Positions 24,321 through 33,189 of a stretch of DNA of 46,606 nt are shown one piece after another. The translations under genes and the position numbers were made by a program. Position 1 is the stretch's first letter, and each line of letters begins with the position of its first letter. The notes beneath the pieces are model-generated. The model saw nothing but the letters and a program-made list of their open reading frames with translations, did not search any database and was not told where the DNA came from. The DNA is from Candidatus Woesearchaeota archaeon (lineage in GTDB: Archaea > Nanobdellota > Nanobdellia > Woesearchaeales > JAGVYF01), in the NCBI GenBank assembly GCA_018303425.1, contig JAGVYF010000034.1, forward strand, positions 1-46,606, written 5' to 3'.

Positions 24321-24427
24321 GTATATCAATATCTAAAACTAAACTTAAAGTCTGCAAGAACACTCTTGCTCATCTAAATTAATGTGAGCATACTTATTGA
24401 TAATGAAACCACTCTGAACAACACGAT
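24321..24427 (+). repeat. Dispersed structured element, copy D
   Basis: Close to copy A over about 100 bases: ATATCTAAAACT, CTTAAAG, hairpin GCAAGAACACTCTTGC (24354-24369), CATACTTATTGATAATGAAACC, then GAACAACA. The stem differs from copy A by a compensated change (T-A in A, C-G here). It lies between the divergent dph2 and ppsA promoters. Confidence 0.55.
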
Positions 24428-24471
24428 GAAACCGCAATATATATAAACTTAATTACAGTGAGAATATTAAC

Positions 24472-26856
24472 ATGTTACAAAAAAAAAAGAGCGTCAGTAA
24501 AGATAAATCTTTTATTCTATGGTTTGAAGAATTAGGTAATACAGATGTTGCATATGTTGGAGGAAAAAATGCCTCACTTGGCGAAATGTACAGGTTGCTT
24601 TCAAAAAAAGGTATTCGCATACCTAATGGATTTGCAATAACCTCATATGCTTATAGGTATGTAATAAAAAATGCAGGAATTCGAGAAGAAATTAAAAAAA
24701 TATTGGGACAGATGAATATACATGACACAAAAAGTCTTGCTGCTGCTGGTTCCAGAATAAGAAAATTAATCCAAAAAGCTGAATTTCCCCCGGAATTAAG
24801 AGAAGAAATAGTCACAGCATACCTAAAATTATGTAAAAAAGAAGGAACTACCGATGTAGCGGTACGCAGCTCTGCAACTGCCGAAGATTTACCAACCGCA
24901 AGTTTTGCAGGACAGCAAGAAACCTATTTGAATATCAATGGTGAACATGCATTGATTGAATCTTGTAAAAAATGTTTTGCGTCACTTTTTACTGATAGGG
25001 CAATTTCTTATAGAGTTGATAAAGGATTTGATCATTTCAAAGTTGCGCTTTCAATTGGCATACAGAAAATGGTGCGCTCAGATCTTGCAACATCAGGAGT
25101 AATATTTACATTGGACACAGATTCAGGATTTAAAGATGTTGTATACATCACAGGGATTTACGGATTAGGAGAAAACATTGTGCAAGGAAAAGTCAATCCT
25201 GACGAATTTTATGTATATAAACCTACACTTGCAAAAGGTTATAGCCCGATTTTGATGAAAAAAGCAGGGAACAAACATTTACGCATGGTGTATCAAATTG
25301 GAGGAAATAAAAGCACTAAAAATATATATGTATCCAAAGAAGATCAAAAAAAATTAACATTATCGGATAATGAAATATTAATTCTTGCAAAATGGGCAGT
25401 TGAAATTGAAAAACATTACAACATGCCAATGGATATTGAATGGGCCAAAGATGGTAAAACCGGAAAATTATACGTTGTGCAGGCAAGACCAGAAACAGTT
25501 CAAAGCCAAAAAAATCTAGAAATTCTGGAAACTTATAAATTAAACCAAAAAAGTAAAATTTTAATTCAAGGCATAGCTATTGGCTCAAAAATAGGTGAAG
25601 GAAAAGTTAATATTATAAAAAATGCATCTGATATCCACAATTTTAGAAAAGGACAGGTTCTTGTTACTGAAATGACCGATCCCGATTGGGAACCTATCAT
25701 GAAAGTTGCTTCTGCAATTGTCACTAACAGGGGCGGAAGAACATGTCACGCTGCAATTGTATCCCGTGAACTCGGTGTTCCGTGCGTGGTTGGTTGCGGT
25801 AAAGCAACTAAAATATTAAAAAATGGAGAAAAAGTCACAGTGTCTTGCGCAGAAGGTGAAAAAGGCAATGTTTATTCAGGTTTGTTGGAATTTAAAATTG
25901 AAAAAACTGATTTACGTAAACTAAAAAAACCTGATGTTAAATTAATGATGAACCTTGCCAACCCTGAACTAGCATTTACATCTGCAATGATCCCCAATGA
26001 TGGCATTGGTTTGGCCCGCGAAGAATTTATTATTAACTCATTCATTAAGATACATCCGTTGGCCTTAATCAATTATAAAACGCAAAACAAAAAGATTCGT
26101 GAACAGATTGATAATTTAACTTATGGATATAAAGATAAAACTAAATTTTTTGTTGATAAGCTTGCATCCGGCATTTCTATGCTGGCAGCTGCTTGCCATC
26201 CTAACGATGTAATTGTAAGATTTTCGGATTTTAAATCAAATGAATATGCAAACCTAATAGGTGGAAAAGCGTATGAGCCTAAAGAAGATAATCCCATGAT
26301 TGGATGGAGGGGCGCGTCAAGATATTACAGCGAAAAATTTGAGAAAGCTTTTGCTTTAGAATGCAAAGCGATTAAAAAAGTTCGTGACGAAATGGGGCTG
26401 AATAATGTCAAAGTTATGGTACCATTCTGCAGAACCCCTGAAGAAGGTAAAAACGTCATCGAAGTCATGCGAAAAAATGGTTTAAAACAAGGTAAAAATG
26501 AGCTTGAAATTTATGTTATGTGTGAAATTCCTTCCAATGTGATACTTGCAGATGAATTTGCTAAAGTGTTTGACGGATTTAGTATTGGCACGAATGATTT
26601 GACACAATTAACTCTCGGTTTAGATCGTGATTCAGAATTAGTTGCGCATCTTTATGATGAACAAAACCCTGCTGTTAAAGAAATGGTTATACGCGTTATA
26701 AAAGCTGCAAAGAGAAATAAACGTAAAATTGGCATCTGTGGAGAAGCTGCTTCTATTCCTGAATTTGCAAAGTTTTTAGTTGAAAATAAGATTGATTCGC
26801 TTTCAATGGTGCCTGATGCTTTGATGAGTGTTAGGCAAGGATTAGCAAAAAAGTAA
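24472..26856 (+). CDS. ppsA: Phosphoenolpyruvate synthase
   Basis: A 794-residue three-domain enzyme: N-terminal ATP-grasp domain (YVGGKNASLGEM; VRSSATAEDLPTASFAGQQETYLN), the swivelling phosphohistidine domain with catalytic His426 in GGRTCHAAIVSRELG, and a TIM-barrel PEP-binding domain ending GICGEAASIPEFAKFLVE. It makes PEP from pyruvate and ATP, releasing AMP and phosphate, for gluconeogenesis (in some archaea it may also run in the ATP-forming direction). The frame is intact. A TATA box (about 24437-24447) gives a leaderless or very short leader message. Confidence 0.95.
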   Translation: MLQKKKSVSKDKSFILWFEELGNTDVAYVGGKNASLGEMYRLLSKKGIRIPNGFAITSYAYRYVIKNAGIREEIKKILGQMNIHDTKSLAAAGSRIRKLIQKAEFPPELREEIVTAYLKLCKKEGTTDVAVRSSATAEDLPTASFAGQQETYLNINGEHALIESCKKCFASLFTDRAISYRVDKGFDHFKVALSIGIQKMVRSDLATSGVIFTLDTDSGFKDVVYITGIYGLGENIVQGKVNPDEFYVYKPTLAKGYSPILMKKAGNKHLRMVYQIGGNKSTKNIYVSKEDQKKLTLSDNEILILAKWAVEIEKHYNMPMDIEWAKDGKTGKLYVVQARPETVQSQKNLEILETYKLNQKSKILIQGIAIGSKIGEGKVNIIKNASDIHNFRKGQVLVTEMTDPDWEPIMKVASAIVTNRGGRTCHAAIVSRELGVPCVVGCGKATKILKNGEKVTVSCAEGEKGNVYSGLLEFKIEKTDLRKLKKPDVKLMMNLANPELAFTSAMIPNDGIGLAREEFIINSFIKIHPLALINYKTQNKKIREQIDNLTYGYKDKTKFFVDKLASGISMLAAACHPNDVIVRFSDFKSNEYANLIGGKAYEPKEDNPMIGWRGASRYYSEKFEKAFALECKAIKKVRDEMGLNNVKVMVPFCRTPEEGKNVIEVMRKNGLKQGKNELEIYVMCEIPSNVILADEFAKVFDGFSIGTNDLTQLTLGLDRDSELVAHLYDEQNPAVKEMVIRVIKAAKRNKRKIGICGEAASIPEFAKFLVENKIDSLSMVPDALMSVRQGLAKK

Positions 26857-26937
26857 CTTTCTAAGAGACTTAAACAAGTTAAATTAATTAATTAAAAATA
26901 GATATTCTATTTAATATATGTTTATATAACAAGGAAC

Positions 26938-27966
26938 GTGAGAAGTTTTATGACACTAATTTTAGGCAGGAGAAAAAAACCTGAAAATGGAGAACTTAAA
27001 ATGAATAATCCTTTTTTAGAAGATTATATAAGGATAACTAGAAGTTCTGCATTTAGAAGACTTGCATTCAAAACACAGGCAATCTCTTTACCTGATAATC
27101 CCCACACAAGTTCAAGACTTGTGCATACCAATGAAGTCCTTAATCTTTCTTTAATAATCTCTGAACAGCTAGGATTAAATAAAGAATTATGCATGGCAAT
27201 AGCAGCAGGACATGATATTGGCCATGTACCTTATGGTCATTTGGGCGAAAGGGCATTAACAGAACTCAGCGCTCAAAAATTAGGAGAAAATGTTAAATTC
27301 AGGCATAATGTATACGGCGTAATAATCGCCCAAGAGATAGAAAATCGCGGCCAGGGTTTTAATCTGACCCATGAAACATTAGAAGGGATATTTCAACATT
27401 CACGGGGTAGTGGTCCATACACATCACACCCAAACATTCATCAAGAATACAATGTTGTCATGTATGCAGACAAAATAGCATACCTTTTTTCAGATTTGGA
27501 AGATGCCATAAGGTCTGAACAGTTAGAAGAAAAGGATGTGCCTGATTTTGCAGCTAAATTTGGAAAAACAACAGAAGAAAGAAAGATGAGCGCCATAAAA
27601 GCATTACTTGAAGAGAGCAAGGCAAAAGGTTATGTAATTTTTGAAGAAGGTCCTTTATCTAAAGAGTTTGACCAGTTAAAATCATATATGTATACAGAAA
27701 TTTATCCAGAATGCAATAACGATCACCAAACCGATTCTATCAAACGGATTTGTGAATTTTTTGGGAAACGAAAAGAATTTGCAGGTGTTGATCCAATTGT
27801 TACTTTTTCATTACTAACAGATAATGAGACATATTATATGGGTAAACTTTTACTGCGTTCTAAAAGGATTCCGAAGAGTAAGATTGATCATTTAGGCGTA
27901 TTTGAATATTTGCCGTTTTTAGAAGGTAAAAAAATTGATTACACTAAGCCGAATTTAGATTGGTAA
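26938..27966 (+). CDS. HD-domain dGTPase-like phosphohydrolase
   Basis: About 340 residues of the dGTP triphosphohydrolase type: RITRSSAFRRLAFKTQ, SRLVHTNEVLNLS (first metal His), AAGHDIGHVPYGHLGE (HD motif), TSHPNIHQEYNVVMYADKIAYLFSDLEDA. It would hydrolyse dGTP or another dNTP to the deoxynucleoside and triphosphate. The frame starts at GTG 26938, with ATG 26950 as an alternative. It is shorter than the E. coli enzyme, as is usual for archaeal members. Confidence 0.85.
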   Translation: MRSFMTLILGRRKKPENGELKMNNPFLEDYIRITRSSAFRRLAFKTQAISLPDNPHTSSRLVHTNEVLNLSLIISEQLGLNKELCMAIAAGHDIGHVPYGHLGERALTELSAQKLGENVKFRHNVYGVIIAQEIENRGQGFNLTHETLEGIFQHSRGSGPYTSHPNIHQEYNVVMYADKIAYLFSDLEDAIRSEQLEEKDVPDFAAKFGKTTEERKMSAIKALLEESKAKGYVIFEEGPLSKEFDQLKSYMYTEIYPECNNDHQTDSIKRICEFFGKRKEFAGVDPIVTFSLLTDNETYYMGKLLLRSKRIPKSKIDHLGVFEYLPFLEGKKIDYTKPNLDW

Positions 27967-27972
27967 AACAGA

Positions 27973-28722
27973 TTAAAAACTATTTTTTATATCTTCTTCA
28001 GTTTCAAAACGTTTCCAGAATCCTTCAAATATGTAACCATGCTTATAATCAATCTTGTTTAATTGGGTTGTATAATGTTCAGTTTCATCAATTTTATCCA
28101 GCGCTTGCCTGGTAAAGATTGAGATGCCAGTAAAACAAAGATGTGAATCTGAATTTTGGGGTTTTTCAGTAAACTTTTTTACGGTGCTTCCTTCAAGGAC
28201 TGCAACACCATATTTATTAAACGGGTTCATTGTTTTTAATACCAGGGTCATGTCACTTTTATTTTCTTTATGGAATGCAACAAGTTGTTTCAATTCTACT
28301 CCCGCTAACACATCCCCGTGCATTACAAGGAATTCTTTACCCAGCTGACTCCCCCATCTTTTGATTGAACCGCTTGAGGTTAATCGTTCTTCCTCAAATA
28401 AAACATTTACAGTTTTATAATTTAATTTTACATAATCTTTTACCGGTTCAGAATCTGTTGCAACATTAATATTAAAAAAGTCTTGTCTTTTCAAATACTT
28501 AATTTGATGATCAATTAATTTTTTGCCGTTAAATTCTATCAGGCTTTTATATAAATCGCCAATTTTACCTTTGCTTGTTAAAATTAAAACAGGGATATCT
28601 TCAAAATCTTTTTTTAATAAAATTTCGATATATCTAGATCTATTAATTCCTTTTCTCTCACTTATTTTATCAATTTGTCTAAGTATCTGATCATCAACAG
28701 TAATGCTTATTTTTCGTTTCAT
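27973..28722 (-). CDS. Ribbon-helix-helix domain fused to a nucleotidyltransferase-like domain
   Basis: About 249 residues. Residues 1-45 (KRKISITVDDQILRQIDKISERKGINRSRYIEILL) form a CopG/MetJ-type ribbon-helix-helix DNA-binding domain. Residues 46-249 form a sugar-nucleotidyltransferase-like domain (VLILTSKGKIGDLYKSLIEFNGKKLIDHQI; MHGDVLAGVELKQLV; KYGVAVLEGSTVKKFTEKP). The usual nucleotide-binding GGxGTR loop is missing, so it may sense a nucleotide sugar rather than make one (inference). ATG 28722 is chosen over TTG 28728. A TACTAGTA palindrome (28734-28741) lies between TATA and start. Confidence 0.75.
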   Translation of the reverse strand: MKRKISITVDDQILRQIDKISERKGINRSRYIEILLKKDFEDIPVLILTSKGKIGDLYKSLIEFNGKKLIDHQIKYLKRQDFFNINVATDSEPVKDYVKLNYKTVNVLFEEERLTSSGSIKRWGSQLGKEFLVMHGDVLAGVELKQLVAFHKENKSDMTLVLKTMNPFNKYGVAVLEGSTVKKFTEKPQNSDSHLCFTGISIFTRQALDKIDETEHYTTQLNKIDYKHGYIFEGFWKRFETEEDIKNSF

Positions 28723-28946
28723 AAGCAAAGTAATACTAGTAGGATATTTAAATATTACTGTAAAGTATATATATCATATTACCCTATATATCAGCATAAT
28801 ATTATTCCAAGATAAGTCTGTATACTGATCTTTTAGAGTAGAATACCGCCAATAAAGCACATTTGAGGAAAATGAAAGTTTGCACCGGACTTTCTACGGA
28901 TTATTTTAAGAAAAGCATATAAAGAATAATTTCTTTAAAATTCCAA
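28723..28946. promoter_or_regulatory. Divergent promoter region with a palindrome and a hairpin
   Basis: For the minus-strand gene, a TATA-like ATTTAAATAT lies near 28745-28755, followed by TACTAGTA (28734-28741) and the flanking pair AGTAATA / TATTACT. Such a site fits autoregulation by the ribbon-helix-helix protein. Further right, GAAAGT...ACTTTC (about 28874-28904) forms a hairpin. AAAGCATATAAAG (28912-28924) is a TATA candidate for ATG 28947. Confidence 0.4.
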
Positions 28947-29744
28947 ATGACCGTATTTCTTAACGTGAAAAAAGAGGATATGAAATTATTGATTGACCAT
29001 GGCCTGGGACTTGATAAGACTAAAACAAAGTACGAGATAATGCGTTTACGCGGTTCATGCGTTGCAATTCTTTTTACTTCCGGTAAACTTCTTATTCAGG
29101 GTTCAGATGTAAATGTGTCGCGATATAGAGACCTGATGATTGCTAAAGGATTTAAGGAACCGACAAAAATAGAATATGTTTCTCAATCAGGATTATTTAT
29201 TGGTTCAGATGAATCATTGAAAGGAGACACTTTCGGCGGACTTGTTGTTGTAGGTGTAAAAGCAGATGATGTTGTTCGCGAAAACCTTAAAATTCTTGGC
29301 GTAATGGACTCTAAAAAATTAAAAGATTCGTCAATACCGCTACTGGCACAAAACATTAAAAAAATAGCTAAAGTATCAATTAGAAATATTTATCCTGAAA
29401 AATATAATCAATATAATCAAACTGAACTTATGAATAAACTGCATAAAACAGTAGCTGACGAACTAAGTCCAGGCACGCATGTAGTTGATAAATATCCCGG
29501 ATGCAATGTAGGTGATATAGCTGTAACTAAGGGTGAATCTAAATATGTAGAAATTGCCGCCGCATCAATTATTGCGCGAGATGAAGCATTATCACAGATA
29601 GGAGATTTAAGTAACAAGTTAGGTTTTGATATTCCTAAAGGTTCAACACATGTGAAATCAGCTTTGGAACTGCTTAAAAAATCAGGTAAAGATCCAAACC
29701 AATTTATTAAGATGCATTTCAAAAACATAAAACCCTATTTTTAA
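28947..29744 (+). CDS. rnhC: Ribonuclease HIII
   Basis: A 265-residue type 2 RNase H. Residues 1-75 are an N-terminal TBP-like substrate-binding domain (LRGSCVAILFTSGKLLIQGSD), which marks HIII rather than HII. The catalytic core has Asp88-Glu89 in IGSDESLKGDTFGG (the family usually has GSDEVGxGD), Asp121 in MDSKKLKD, Asp181 in VVDKYP, and AAASIIARD. It removes RNA from RNA-DNA hybrids. HIII is mainly bacterial, and a normal archaeal RNase HII also lies in this window at 44682. Confidence 0.88.
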   Translation: MTVFLNVKKEDMKLLIDHGLGLDKTKTKYEIMRLRGSCVAILFTSGKLLIQGSDVNVSRYRDLMIAKGFKEPTKIEYVSQSGLFIGSDESLKGDTFGGLVVVGVKADDVVRENLKILGVMDSKKLKDSSIPLLAQNIKKIAKVSIRNIYPEKYNQYNQTELMNKLHKTVADELSPGTHVVDKYPGCNVGDIAVTKGESKYVEIAAASIIARDEALSQIGDLSNKLGFDIPKGSTHVKSALELLKKSGKDPNQFIKMHFKNIKPYF

Positions 29745-30088
29745 GCTTCTTTCCGCCGAGCAATACGAATTTTAGAACCATCTTGTTTCAAATCTTTCTG
29801 AATGATCGATTCTAAATCCTTAAGTGCCATATGCAAAGCTTTTGCAAAATCCCATTCTGCTACTTTTGTAGAAACAAATATCCTAGTTGGAGCAACAGCT
29901 TTTGCATGAATCGAATATTTACACCTTGAACCAGTTTTATTGTAACATTTTAAATGTATGCTTAAAGATGTTTCATTATGCAGCCTTCTCTTGATTTTAT
30001 CGTAATATTCTTCCGATATTTTCTCAAGTAACCGTTTTTGATCTTCATCCAAATCATCCATTCCAATATATTGAATTACTTCTGCCAT
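29741..30088 (-). CDS. HPF/RaiA-like ribosome-associated protein
   Basis: A 115-residue protein whose second half (LSIHLKCYNKTGSRCKYSIHAKAVAP...VSTKVAEWDFAKALHMALKDLESIIQKDLK) matches the beta-strand then helix pattern of sigma-54 modulation/HPF proteins, with the final helix pairing lysines and WD. It could sit on idle ribosomes. The match is from pattern, not a search. Its stop overlaps the end of rnhC by four bases on the other strand. Confidence 0.55.
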   Translation of the reverse strand: MAEVIQYIGMDDLDEDQKRLLEKISEEYYDKIKRRLHNETSLSIHLKCYNKTGSRCKYSIHAKAVAPTRIFVSTKVAEWDFAKALHMALKDLESIIQKDLKQDGSKIRIARRKEA

Positions 30089-30281
30089 AAATTATGATTT
30101 GAAACTTGAAGTTTATATATTTTATTGTATTCTACAAAAATTATCGCGCCCCCCCTTGTCTAAAAACCAATGTGCAAACGCCAAATTAAAAAAAGTAACA
30201 AGTATATTACTAATATCTTTGCTATATTATATAGATAAGATTATTTTATCTGAACATCACACATTATTATTGCCAGCCGAA
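30089..30281. other. Intergenic stretch
   Basis: TATA-like TTTATATATTTTAT (about 30111-30124) serves the minus-strand gene at 30088. A C7 run (30149-30155) stands out. No gene is recognised. Confidence 0.35.
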
Positions 30282-32192
30282 TTATGAATAATTGATAATG
30301 ACGCGTCTTCGCATTAAATCTCGGTCATATAACTTATCTTGTGAACTTCTCATATGCCGTACCTTATAATAAAAATACGCTTCAGAACCCATTGTTTCAA
30401 AGTTGATGGATGAGCTATTATGGTCTATAAGTGTGCCATACAATATCCCCTCAACTCCCGGAGGAAGATTTTGAGCTGGCCTGGGTACTTCCCATAAAAG
30501 TTGCGGCGCTGTCCAGTGGATAATATCATTTGAAAATGCATAATAGACTCCGGTAACAGTCTTGCCACCAGAGATGCCTGCCCGTATTGTCGACATGACA
30601 TATTTACTAATATTTTTATTAAAGAGTACAGAATAGAGTGGCGCAATACTGCCAGAACCAAACCGTATTGGTTCGCATACATAGTCTTTTGAATCTACAT
30701 TTAATTCAAGATAAGGGTTTATGAATCGCACACTAAACTCTGAACCATTCCATGCTCTCCAAGACGGATTTTCAAGACTTGCAGTTCGCGCTAGACACAC
30801 ACCATCCTTAAGCTCTCCTTCACCTAATGTCCCCCCCCCTTGAATATTAAAAAAGGCGTAATAGTTTCCATCTGCGTGTTTGATGATATTACTTGGTACC
30901 ATATATCCAAAAGGACCGCCAGCGGAATCATATTGGTATGGCGCTGAAGCTACTAGGTGCTGTGGTGCTGGCGCGTGTTGAAAAGTATTTCCACCATCTG
31001 TTGACATTCCTTGCGTGATAGACATTCTCAAACACATGTATTGATTTCCTGACGGGCAATTACCAAAATCCTCTCCATGATATTCTTCATGAATTAGTGC
31101 ATAAATGTTGTTTCCTGATGTGCGATATGTCGCTGAGAGCCATTCATAATCATCATATTGGCTTGGGTCTGAATTATTGTGTGAAGTAAATACAGGGTTG
31201 CAATTGCGTGTCAGATTATCAAAATTAGGACCGCTTTCGCGATACCACATATAAAATGATGAAAAAAGTTGCAGATTACCCTGTGCGTCTCTGAACACAC
31301 GCGTAGGTAAGTCAGGGATATCTTCTTGTCTGCAACGATCTATTGTCCAATTATATACAGTCTCAGGTTCTCCGGCAAGTTGCAGACTTACGTTTCCTGT
31401 CATCTGCGGTGAACCAGTTAATTCTTTTCTTTCACCAGTTTGCGCATCTATGGCGTATGCGTGGATGATATGCACACCAGTTCTTAGCGATTCTGGAACG
31501 GTGAAGGTGAATCTATGGTCTCCTGGGTAAGGGAAACCTGGGTTAGAGGTAACATTTGCTCTGATTGTTACAATAACATCACGTTCTCCAAGAGGGGAAT
31601 ACAGCACCATCTCTACATCAATAGATTGCATAGGAGTATCGTTATCTACTGCCCAGCCGGAAGATACGAAGTTTGTGTTAAAAGGACCAAAGATTCCTGT
31701 GGGGGCGTAATTATTGATAGGGGATGTATTCGACAATGTTATTCCTTTAATTCCACTTCTCATTGTACCGGAAACTTTATGGATCAAGTCCGCTGCATCA
31801 TTCAAATAAAAATCAACTTGTAAAATTAATTTTTGTTTAAGTTGATTATCAGTATCACAAATAGTTACAATGGTTCCAATACCACCCCTTGAAATATTTG
31901 TGTCTCCAGAAGAGCTACAAAGTGAACCGCCTTCAAAATCTAAAACTTTAAATGCAGTAATAGTAATTCTATCACTTAAACCATTTCTAACAATAAACTT
32001 TGCTTCGCCTTCACCAATAATATAGTCTTCGCATATCAAACCCCCTGGAAGATTACATTCTTCAGGTAAGAACGATGTTGGTGAGAATACCCCTGAATAT
32101 GCAAGTGTGCCTATTGTTAAAAAAAAAAGAAGTATGGCCCAGCCATATGTCATCAAAAATTCTATACCCGCTTGCGCCTTTTTATTTTTCAA
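30282..32192 (-). CDS. Surface protein: type IV pilin-like leader with a propeller-like glycosidase domain
   Basis: A 636-residue exported protein. It opens MKNKKAQAGIEFLMTYGWAILLFFL, an archaeal type IV pilin-like leader cut before the hydrophobic stalk, followed by a pilin-like globular part with paired Cys (about 45-130). A beta-rich domain follows (TFTVPESLRTGVHIIHAYAIDAQTGE, about 170-270). Residues about 285-620 look like a five-bladed propeller of the GH43/sialidase kind (GMSTDGGNTFQHAPAP; NIIKHADGNYYAFFN; YYAFSNDIIHWTAPQLLWEVP). It may bind or cut glycans on a pilus or host surface (inference). The coding strand contains a G9 tract (30831-30839). Confidence 0.7.
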   Translation of the reverse strand: MKNKKAQAGIEFLMTYGWAILLFFLTIGTLAYSGVFSPTSFLPEECNLPGGLICEDYIIGEGEAKFIVRNGLSDRITITAFKVLDFEGGSLCSSSGDTNISRGGIGTIVTICDTDNQLKQKLILQVDFYLNDAADLIHKVSGTMRSGIKGITLSNTSPINNYAPTGIFGPFNTNFVSSGWAVDNDTPMQSIDVEMVLYSPLGERDVIVTIRANVTSNPGFPYPGDHRFTFTVPESLRTGVHIIHAYAIDAQTGERKELTGSPQMTGNVSLQLAGEPETVYNWTIDRCRQEDIPDLPTRVFRDAQGNLQLFSSFYMWYRESGPNFDNLTRNCNPVFTSHNNSDPSQYDDYEWLSATYRTSGNNIYALIHEEYHGEDFGNCPSGNQYMCLRMSITQGMSTDGGNTFQHAPAPQHLVASAPYQYDSAGGPFGYMVPSNIIKHADGNYYAFFNIQGGGTLGEGELKDGVCLARTASLENPSWRAWNGSEFSVRFINPYLELNVDSKDYVCEPIRFGSGSIAPLYSVLFNKNISKYVMSTIRAGISGGKTVTGVYYAFSNDIIHWTAPQLLWEVPRPAQNLPPGVEGILYGTLIDHNSSSINFETMGSEAYFYYKVRHMRSSQDKLYDRDLMRRRVIINYS

Positions 32193-32284
32193 TATTTAAA
32201 TATCTAAGAAATATAGATATATAAAGATTTCTGCTTATAATCAGCCAAAAAATATATAAATTCCAAAATCCTATTTTTTTATTA

Positions 32285-32905
32285 ATGAATAAAACAATTA
32301 AACTACTTATGATTTCAGATATTTTTTTAATCTCAGGTTTAGGTTTAATTGCGCCAATTTTGGCAATTTATATTAAAGAAAACCTTACAGGGGGCACAAT
32401 TTTTGCTGCGGGTTTTGCAAGTACTTTATATTTAGTAACAAAATGTATCGTCCAACTGCCTTTTTCAAAATATGTAGATATTCATGATGATAAAGTTAAA
32501 TGGTTAATGTTGGGAGCTTTAATTACATCAATTGTGCCTTTTGGTTATATTTTTTCAACAAATATTCAACATATCTATTTGATAGAAATCATGTATGGAA
32601 TAGGCAGCGGTCTAGCATTTCCTACATGGTTAGGTTTATGGAGTGTAAACTTAGATAAAAAACAAGAAAGTTATGAATGGAGTCTTTATTCTACATTAAC
32701 GGGTTTAGGAACTGCTTTAACAGCAGCAGTTGGGGCAGCAATTGCAAATTACTTCGGATTTAAAACAACATTTCTACTTGTTGGTATAATTTCATTAATT
32801 GGTTGGTCAATATTATTCGGTCTTGAAGTAAAAAAAGAAAAACTTTCAAAAATCAAAAATATTCATTATCATAAACAGAGGAAATATACGGATAAAGAGC
32901 CCTAA
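32285..32905 (+). CDS. Half-size MFS transporter
   Basis: A 206-residue protein with six membrane helices, matching the N-terminal half of a major facilitator: SGLGLIAPILAIYIKENL, then LVTKCIVQLPFSKYVDIHDDKVKWLM in place of motif A, and GLGTALTAAVGAAIANYFGF. It ends in a charged tail (HYHKQRKYTDKEP). No second half is found in any frame downstream, so it is either a functional dimer of halves or a remnant. ATG 32285 follows a TATA region at good distance. Confidence 0.7.
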   Translation: MNKTIKLLMISDIFLISGLGLIAPILAIYIKENLTGGTIFAAGFASTLYLVTKCIVQLPFSKYVDIHDDKVKWLMLGALITSIVPFGYIFSTNIQHIYLIEIMYGIGSGLAFPTWLGLWSVNLDKKQESYEWSLYSTLTGLGTALTAAVGAAIANYFGFKTTFLLVGIISLIGWSILFGLEVKKEKLSKIKNIHYHKQRKYTDKEP

Positions 32906-32974
32906 TTAGATAGTTCAATTTAATTCCTAAAACATTATAGAAAGATATATATATATGTAAACCAAATTAAAAAG

Positions 32975-33189
32975 GTGAACCAATAATGAAAAAAATAATT
33001 ACTATTTTGCTTATATTAATGATAGGTTTGGTTATGGTATCTGGTTGTGATATTAATACTAATGATTCAAATAGTATACCTCAACCACCAAGTTTGCCAG
33101 ATGATGACAATCAACAACAAGATGGAAGCGATGCAATACCGCAACCGCCAACACTACCGGAGGAATAAAAATGAATAACAAATTTTTAA
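32975..33189 (+). repeat. Direct repeat, copy 1 (lipoprotein gene)
   Basis: About 215 bases from GTGAACCAATAATG through the first 19 bases of the following gene are repeated at 33898-34118 with about eight substitutions and one 6-base indel. Sequence beyond both ends is unrelated or strongly diverged. Confidence 0.85.
32986..33168 (+). CDS. Short Pro/Gln/Asp-rich lipoprotein, copy 1
   Basis: Sixty residues: signal peptide with lipobox (LVMVSGC, Cys21) and a mature tail of about 40 residues rich in Asn, Asp, Pro and Gln with the repeated phrase IPQPP(S/T)LP. GGTGAACC precedes the ATG. After lipidation it would be a flexible surface peptide. Two bases separate it from the secreted-protein gene, and the whole unit is duplicated 0.9 kb downstream. 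Confidence 0.7.
   Translation: MKKIITILLILMIGLVMVSGCDINTNDSNSIPQPPSLPDDDNQQQDGSDAIPQPPTLPEE

Noticed and set aside
24223-24363. Longer N-terminus for Dph2
   Set aside because: It crosses the TATA box and the dispersed repeat copy D; METLFIEARY is the natural beginning.
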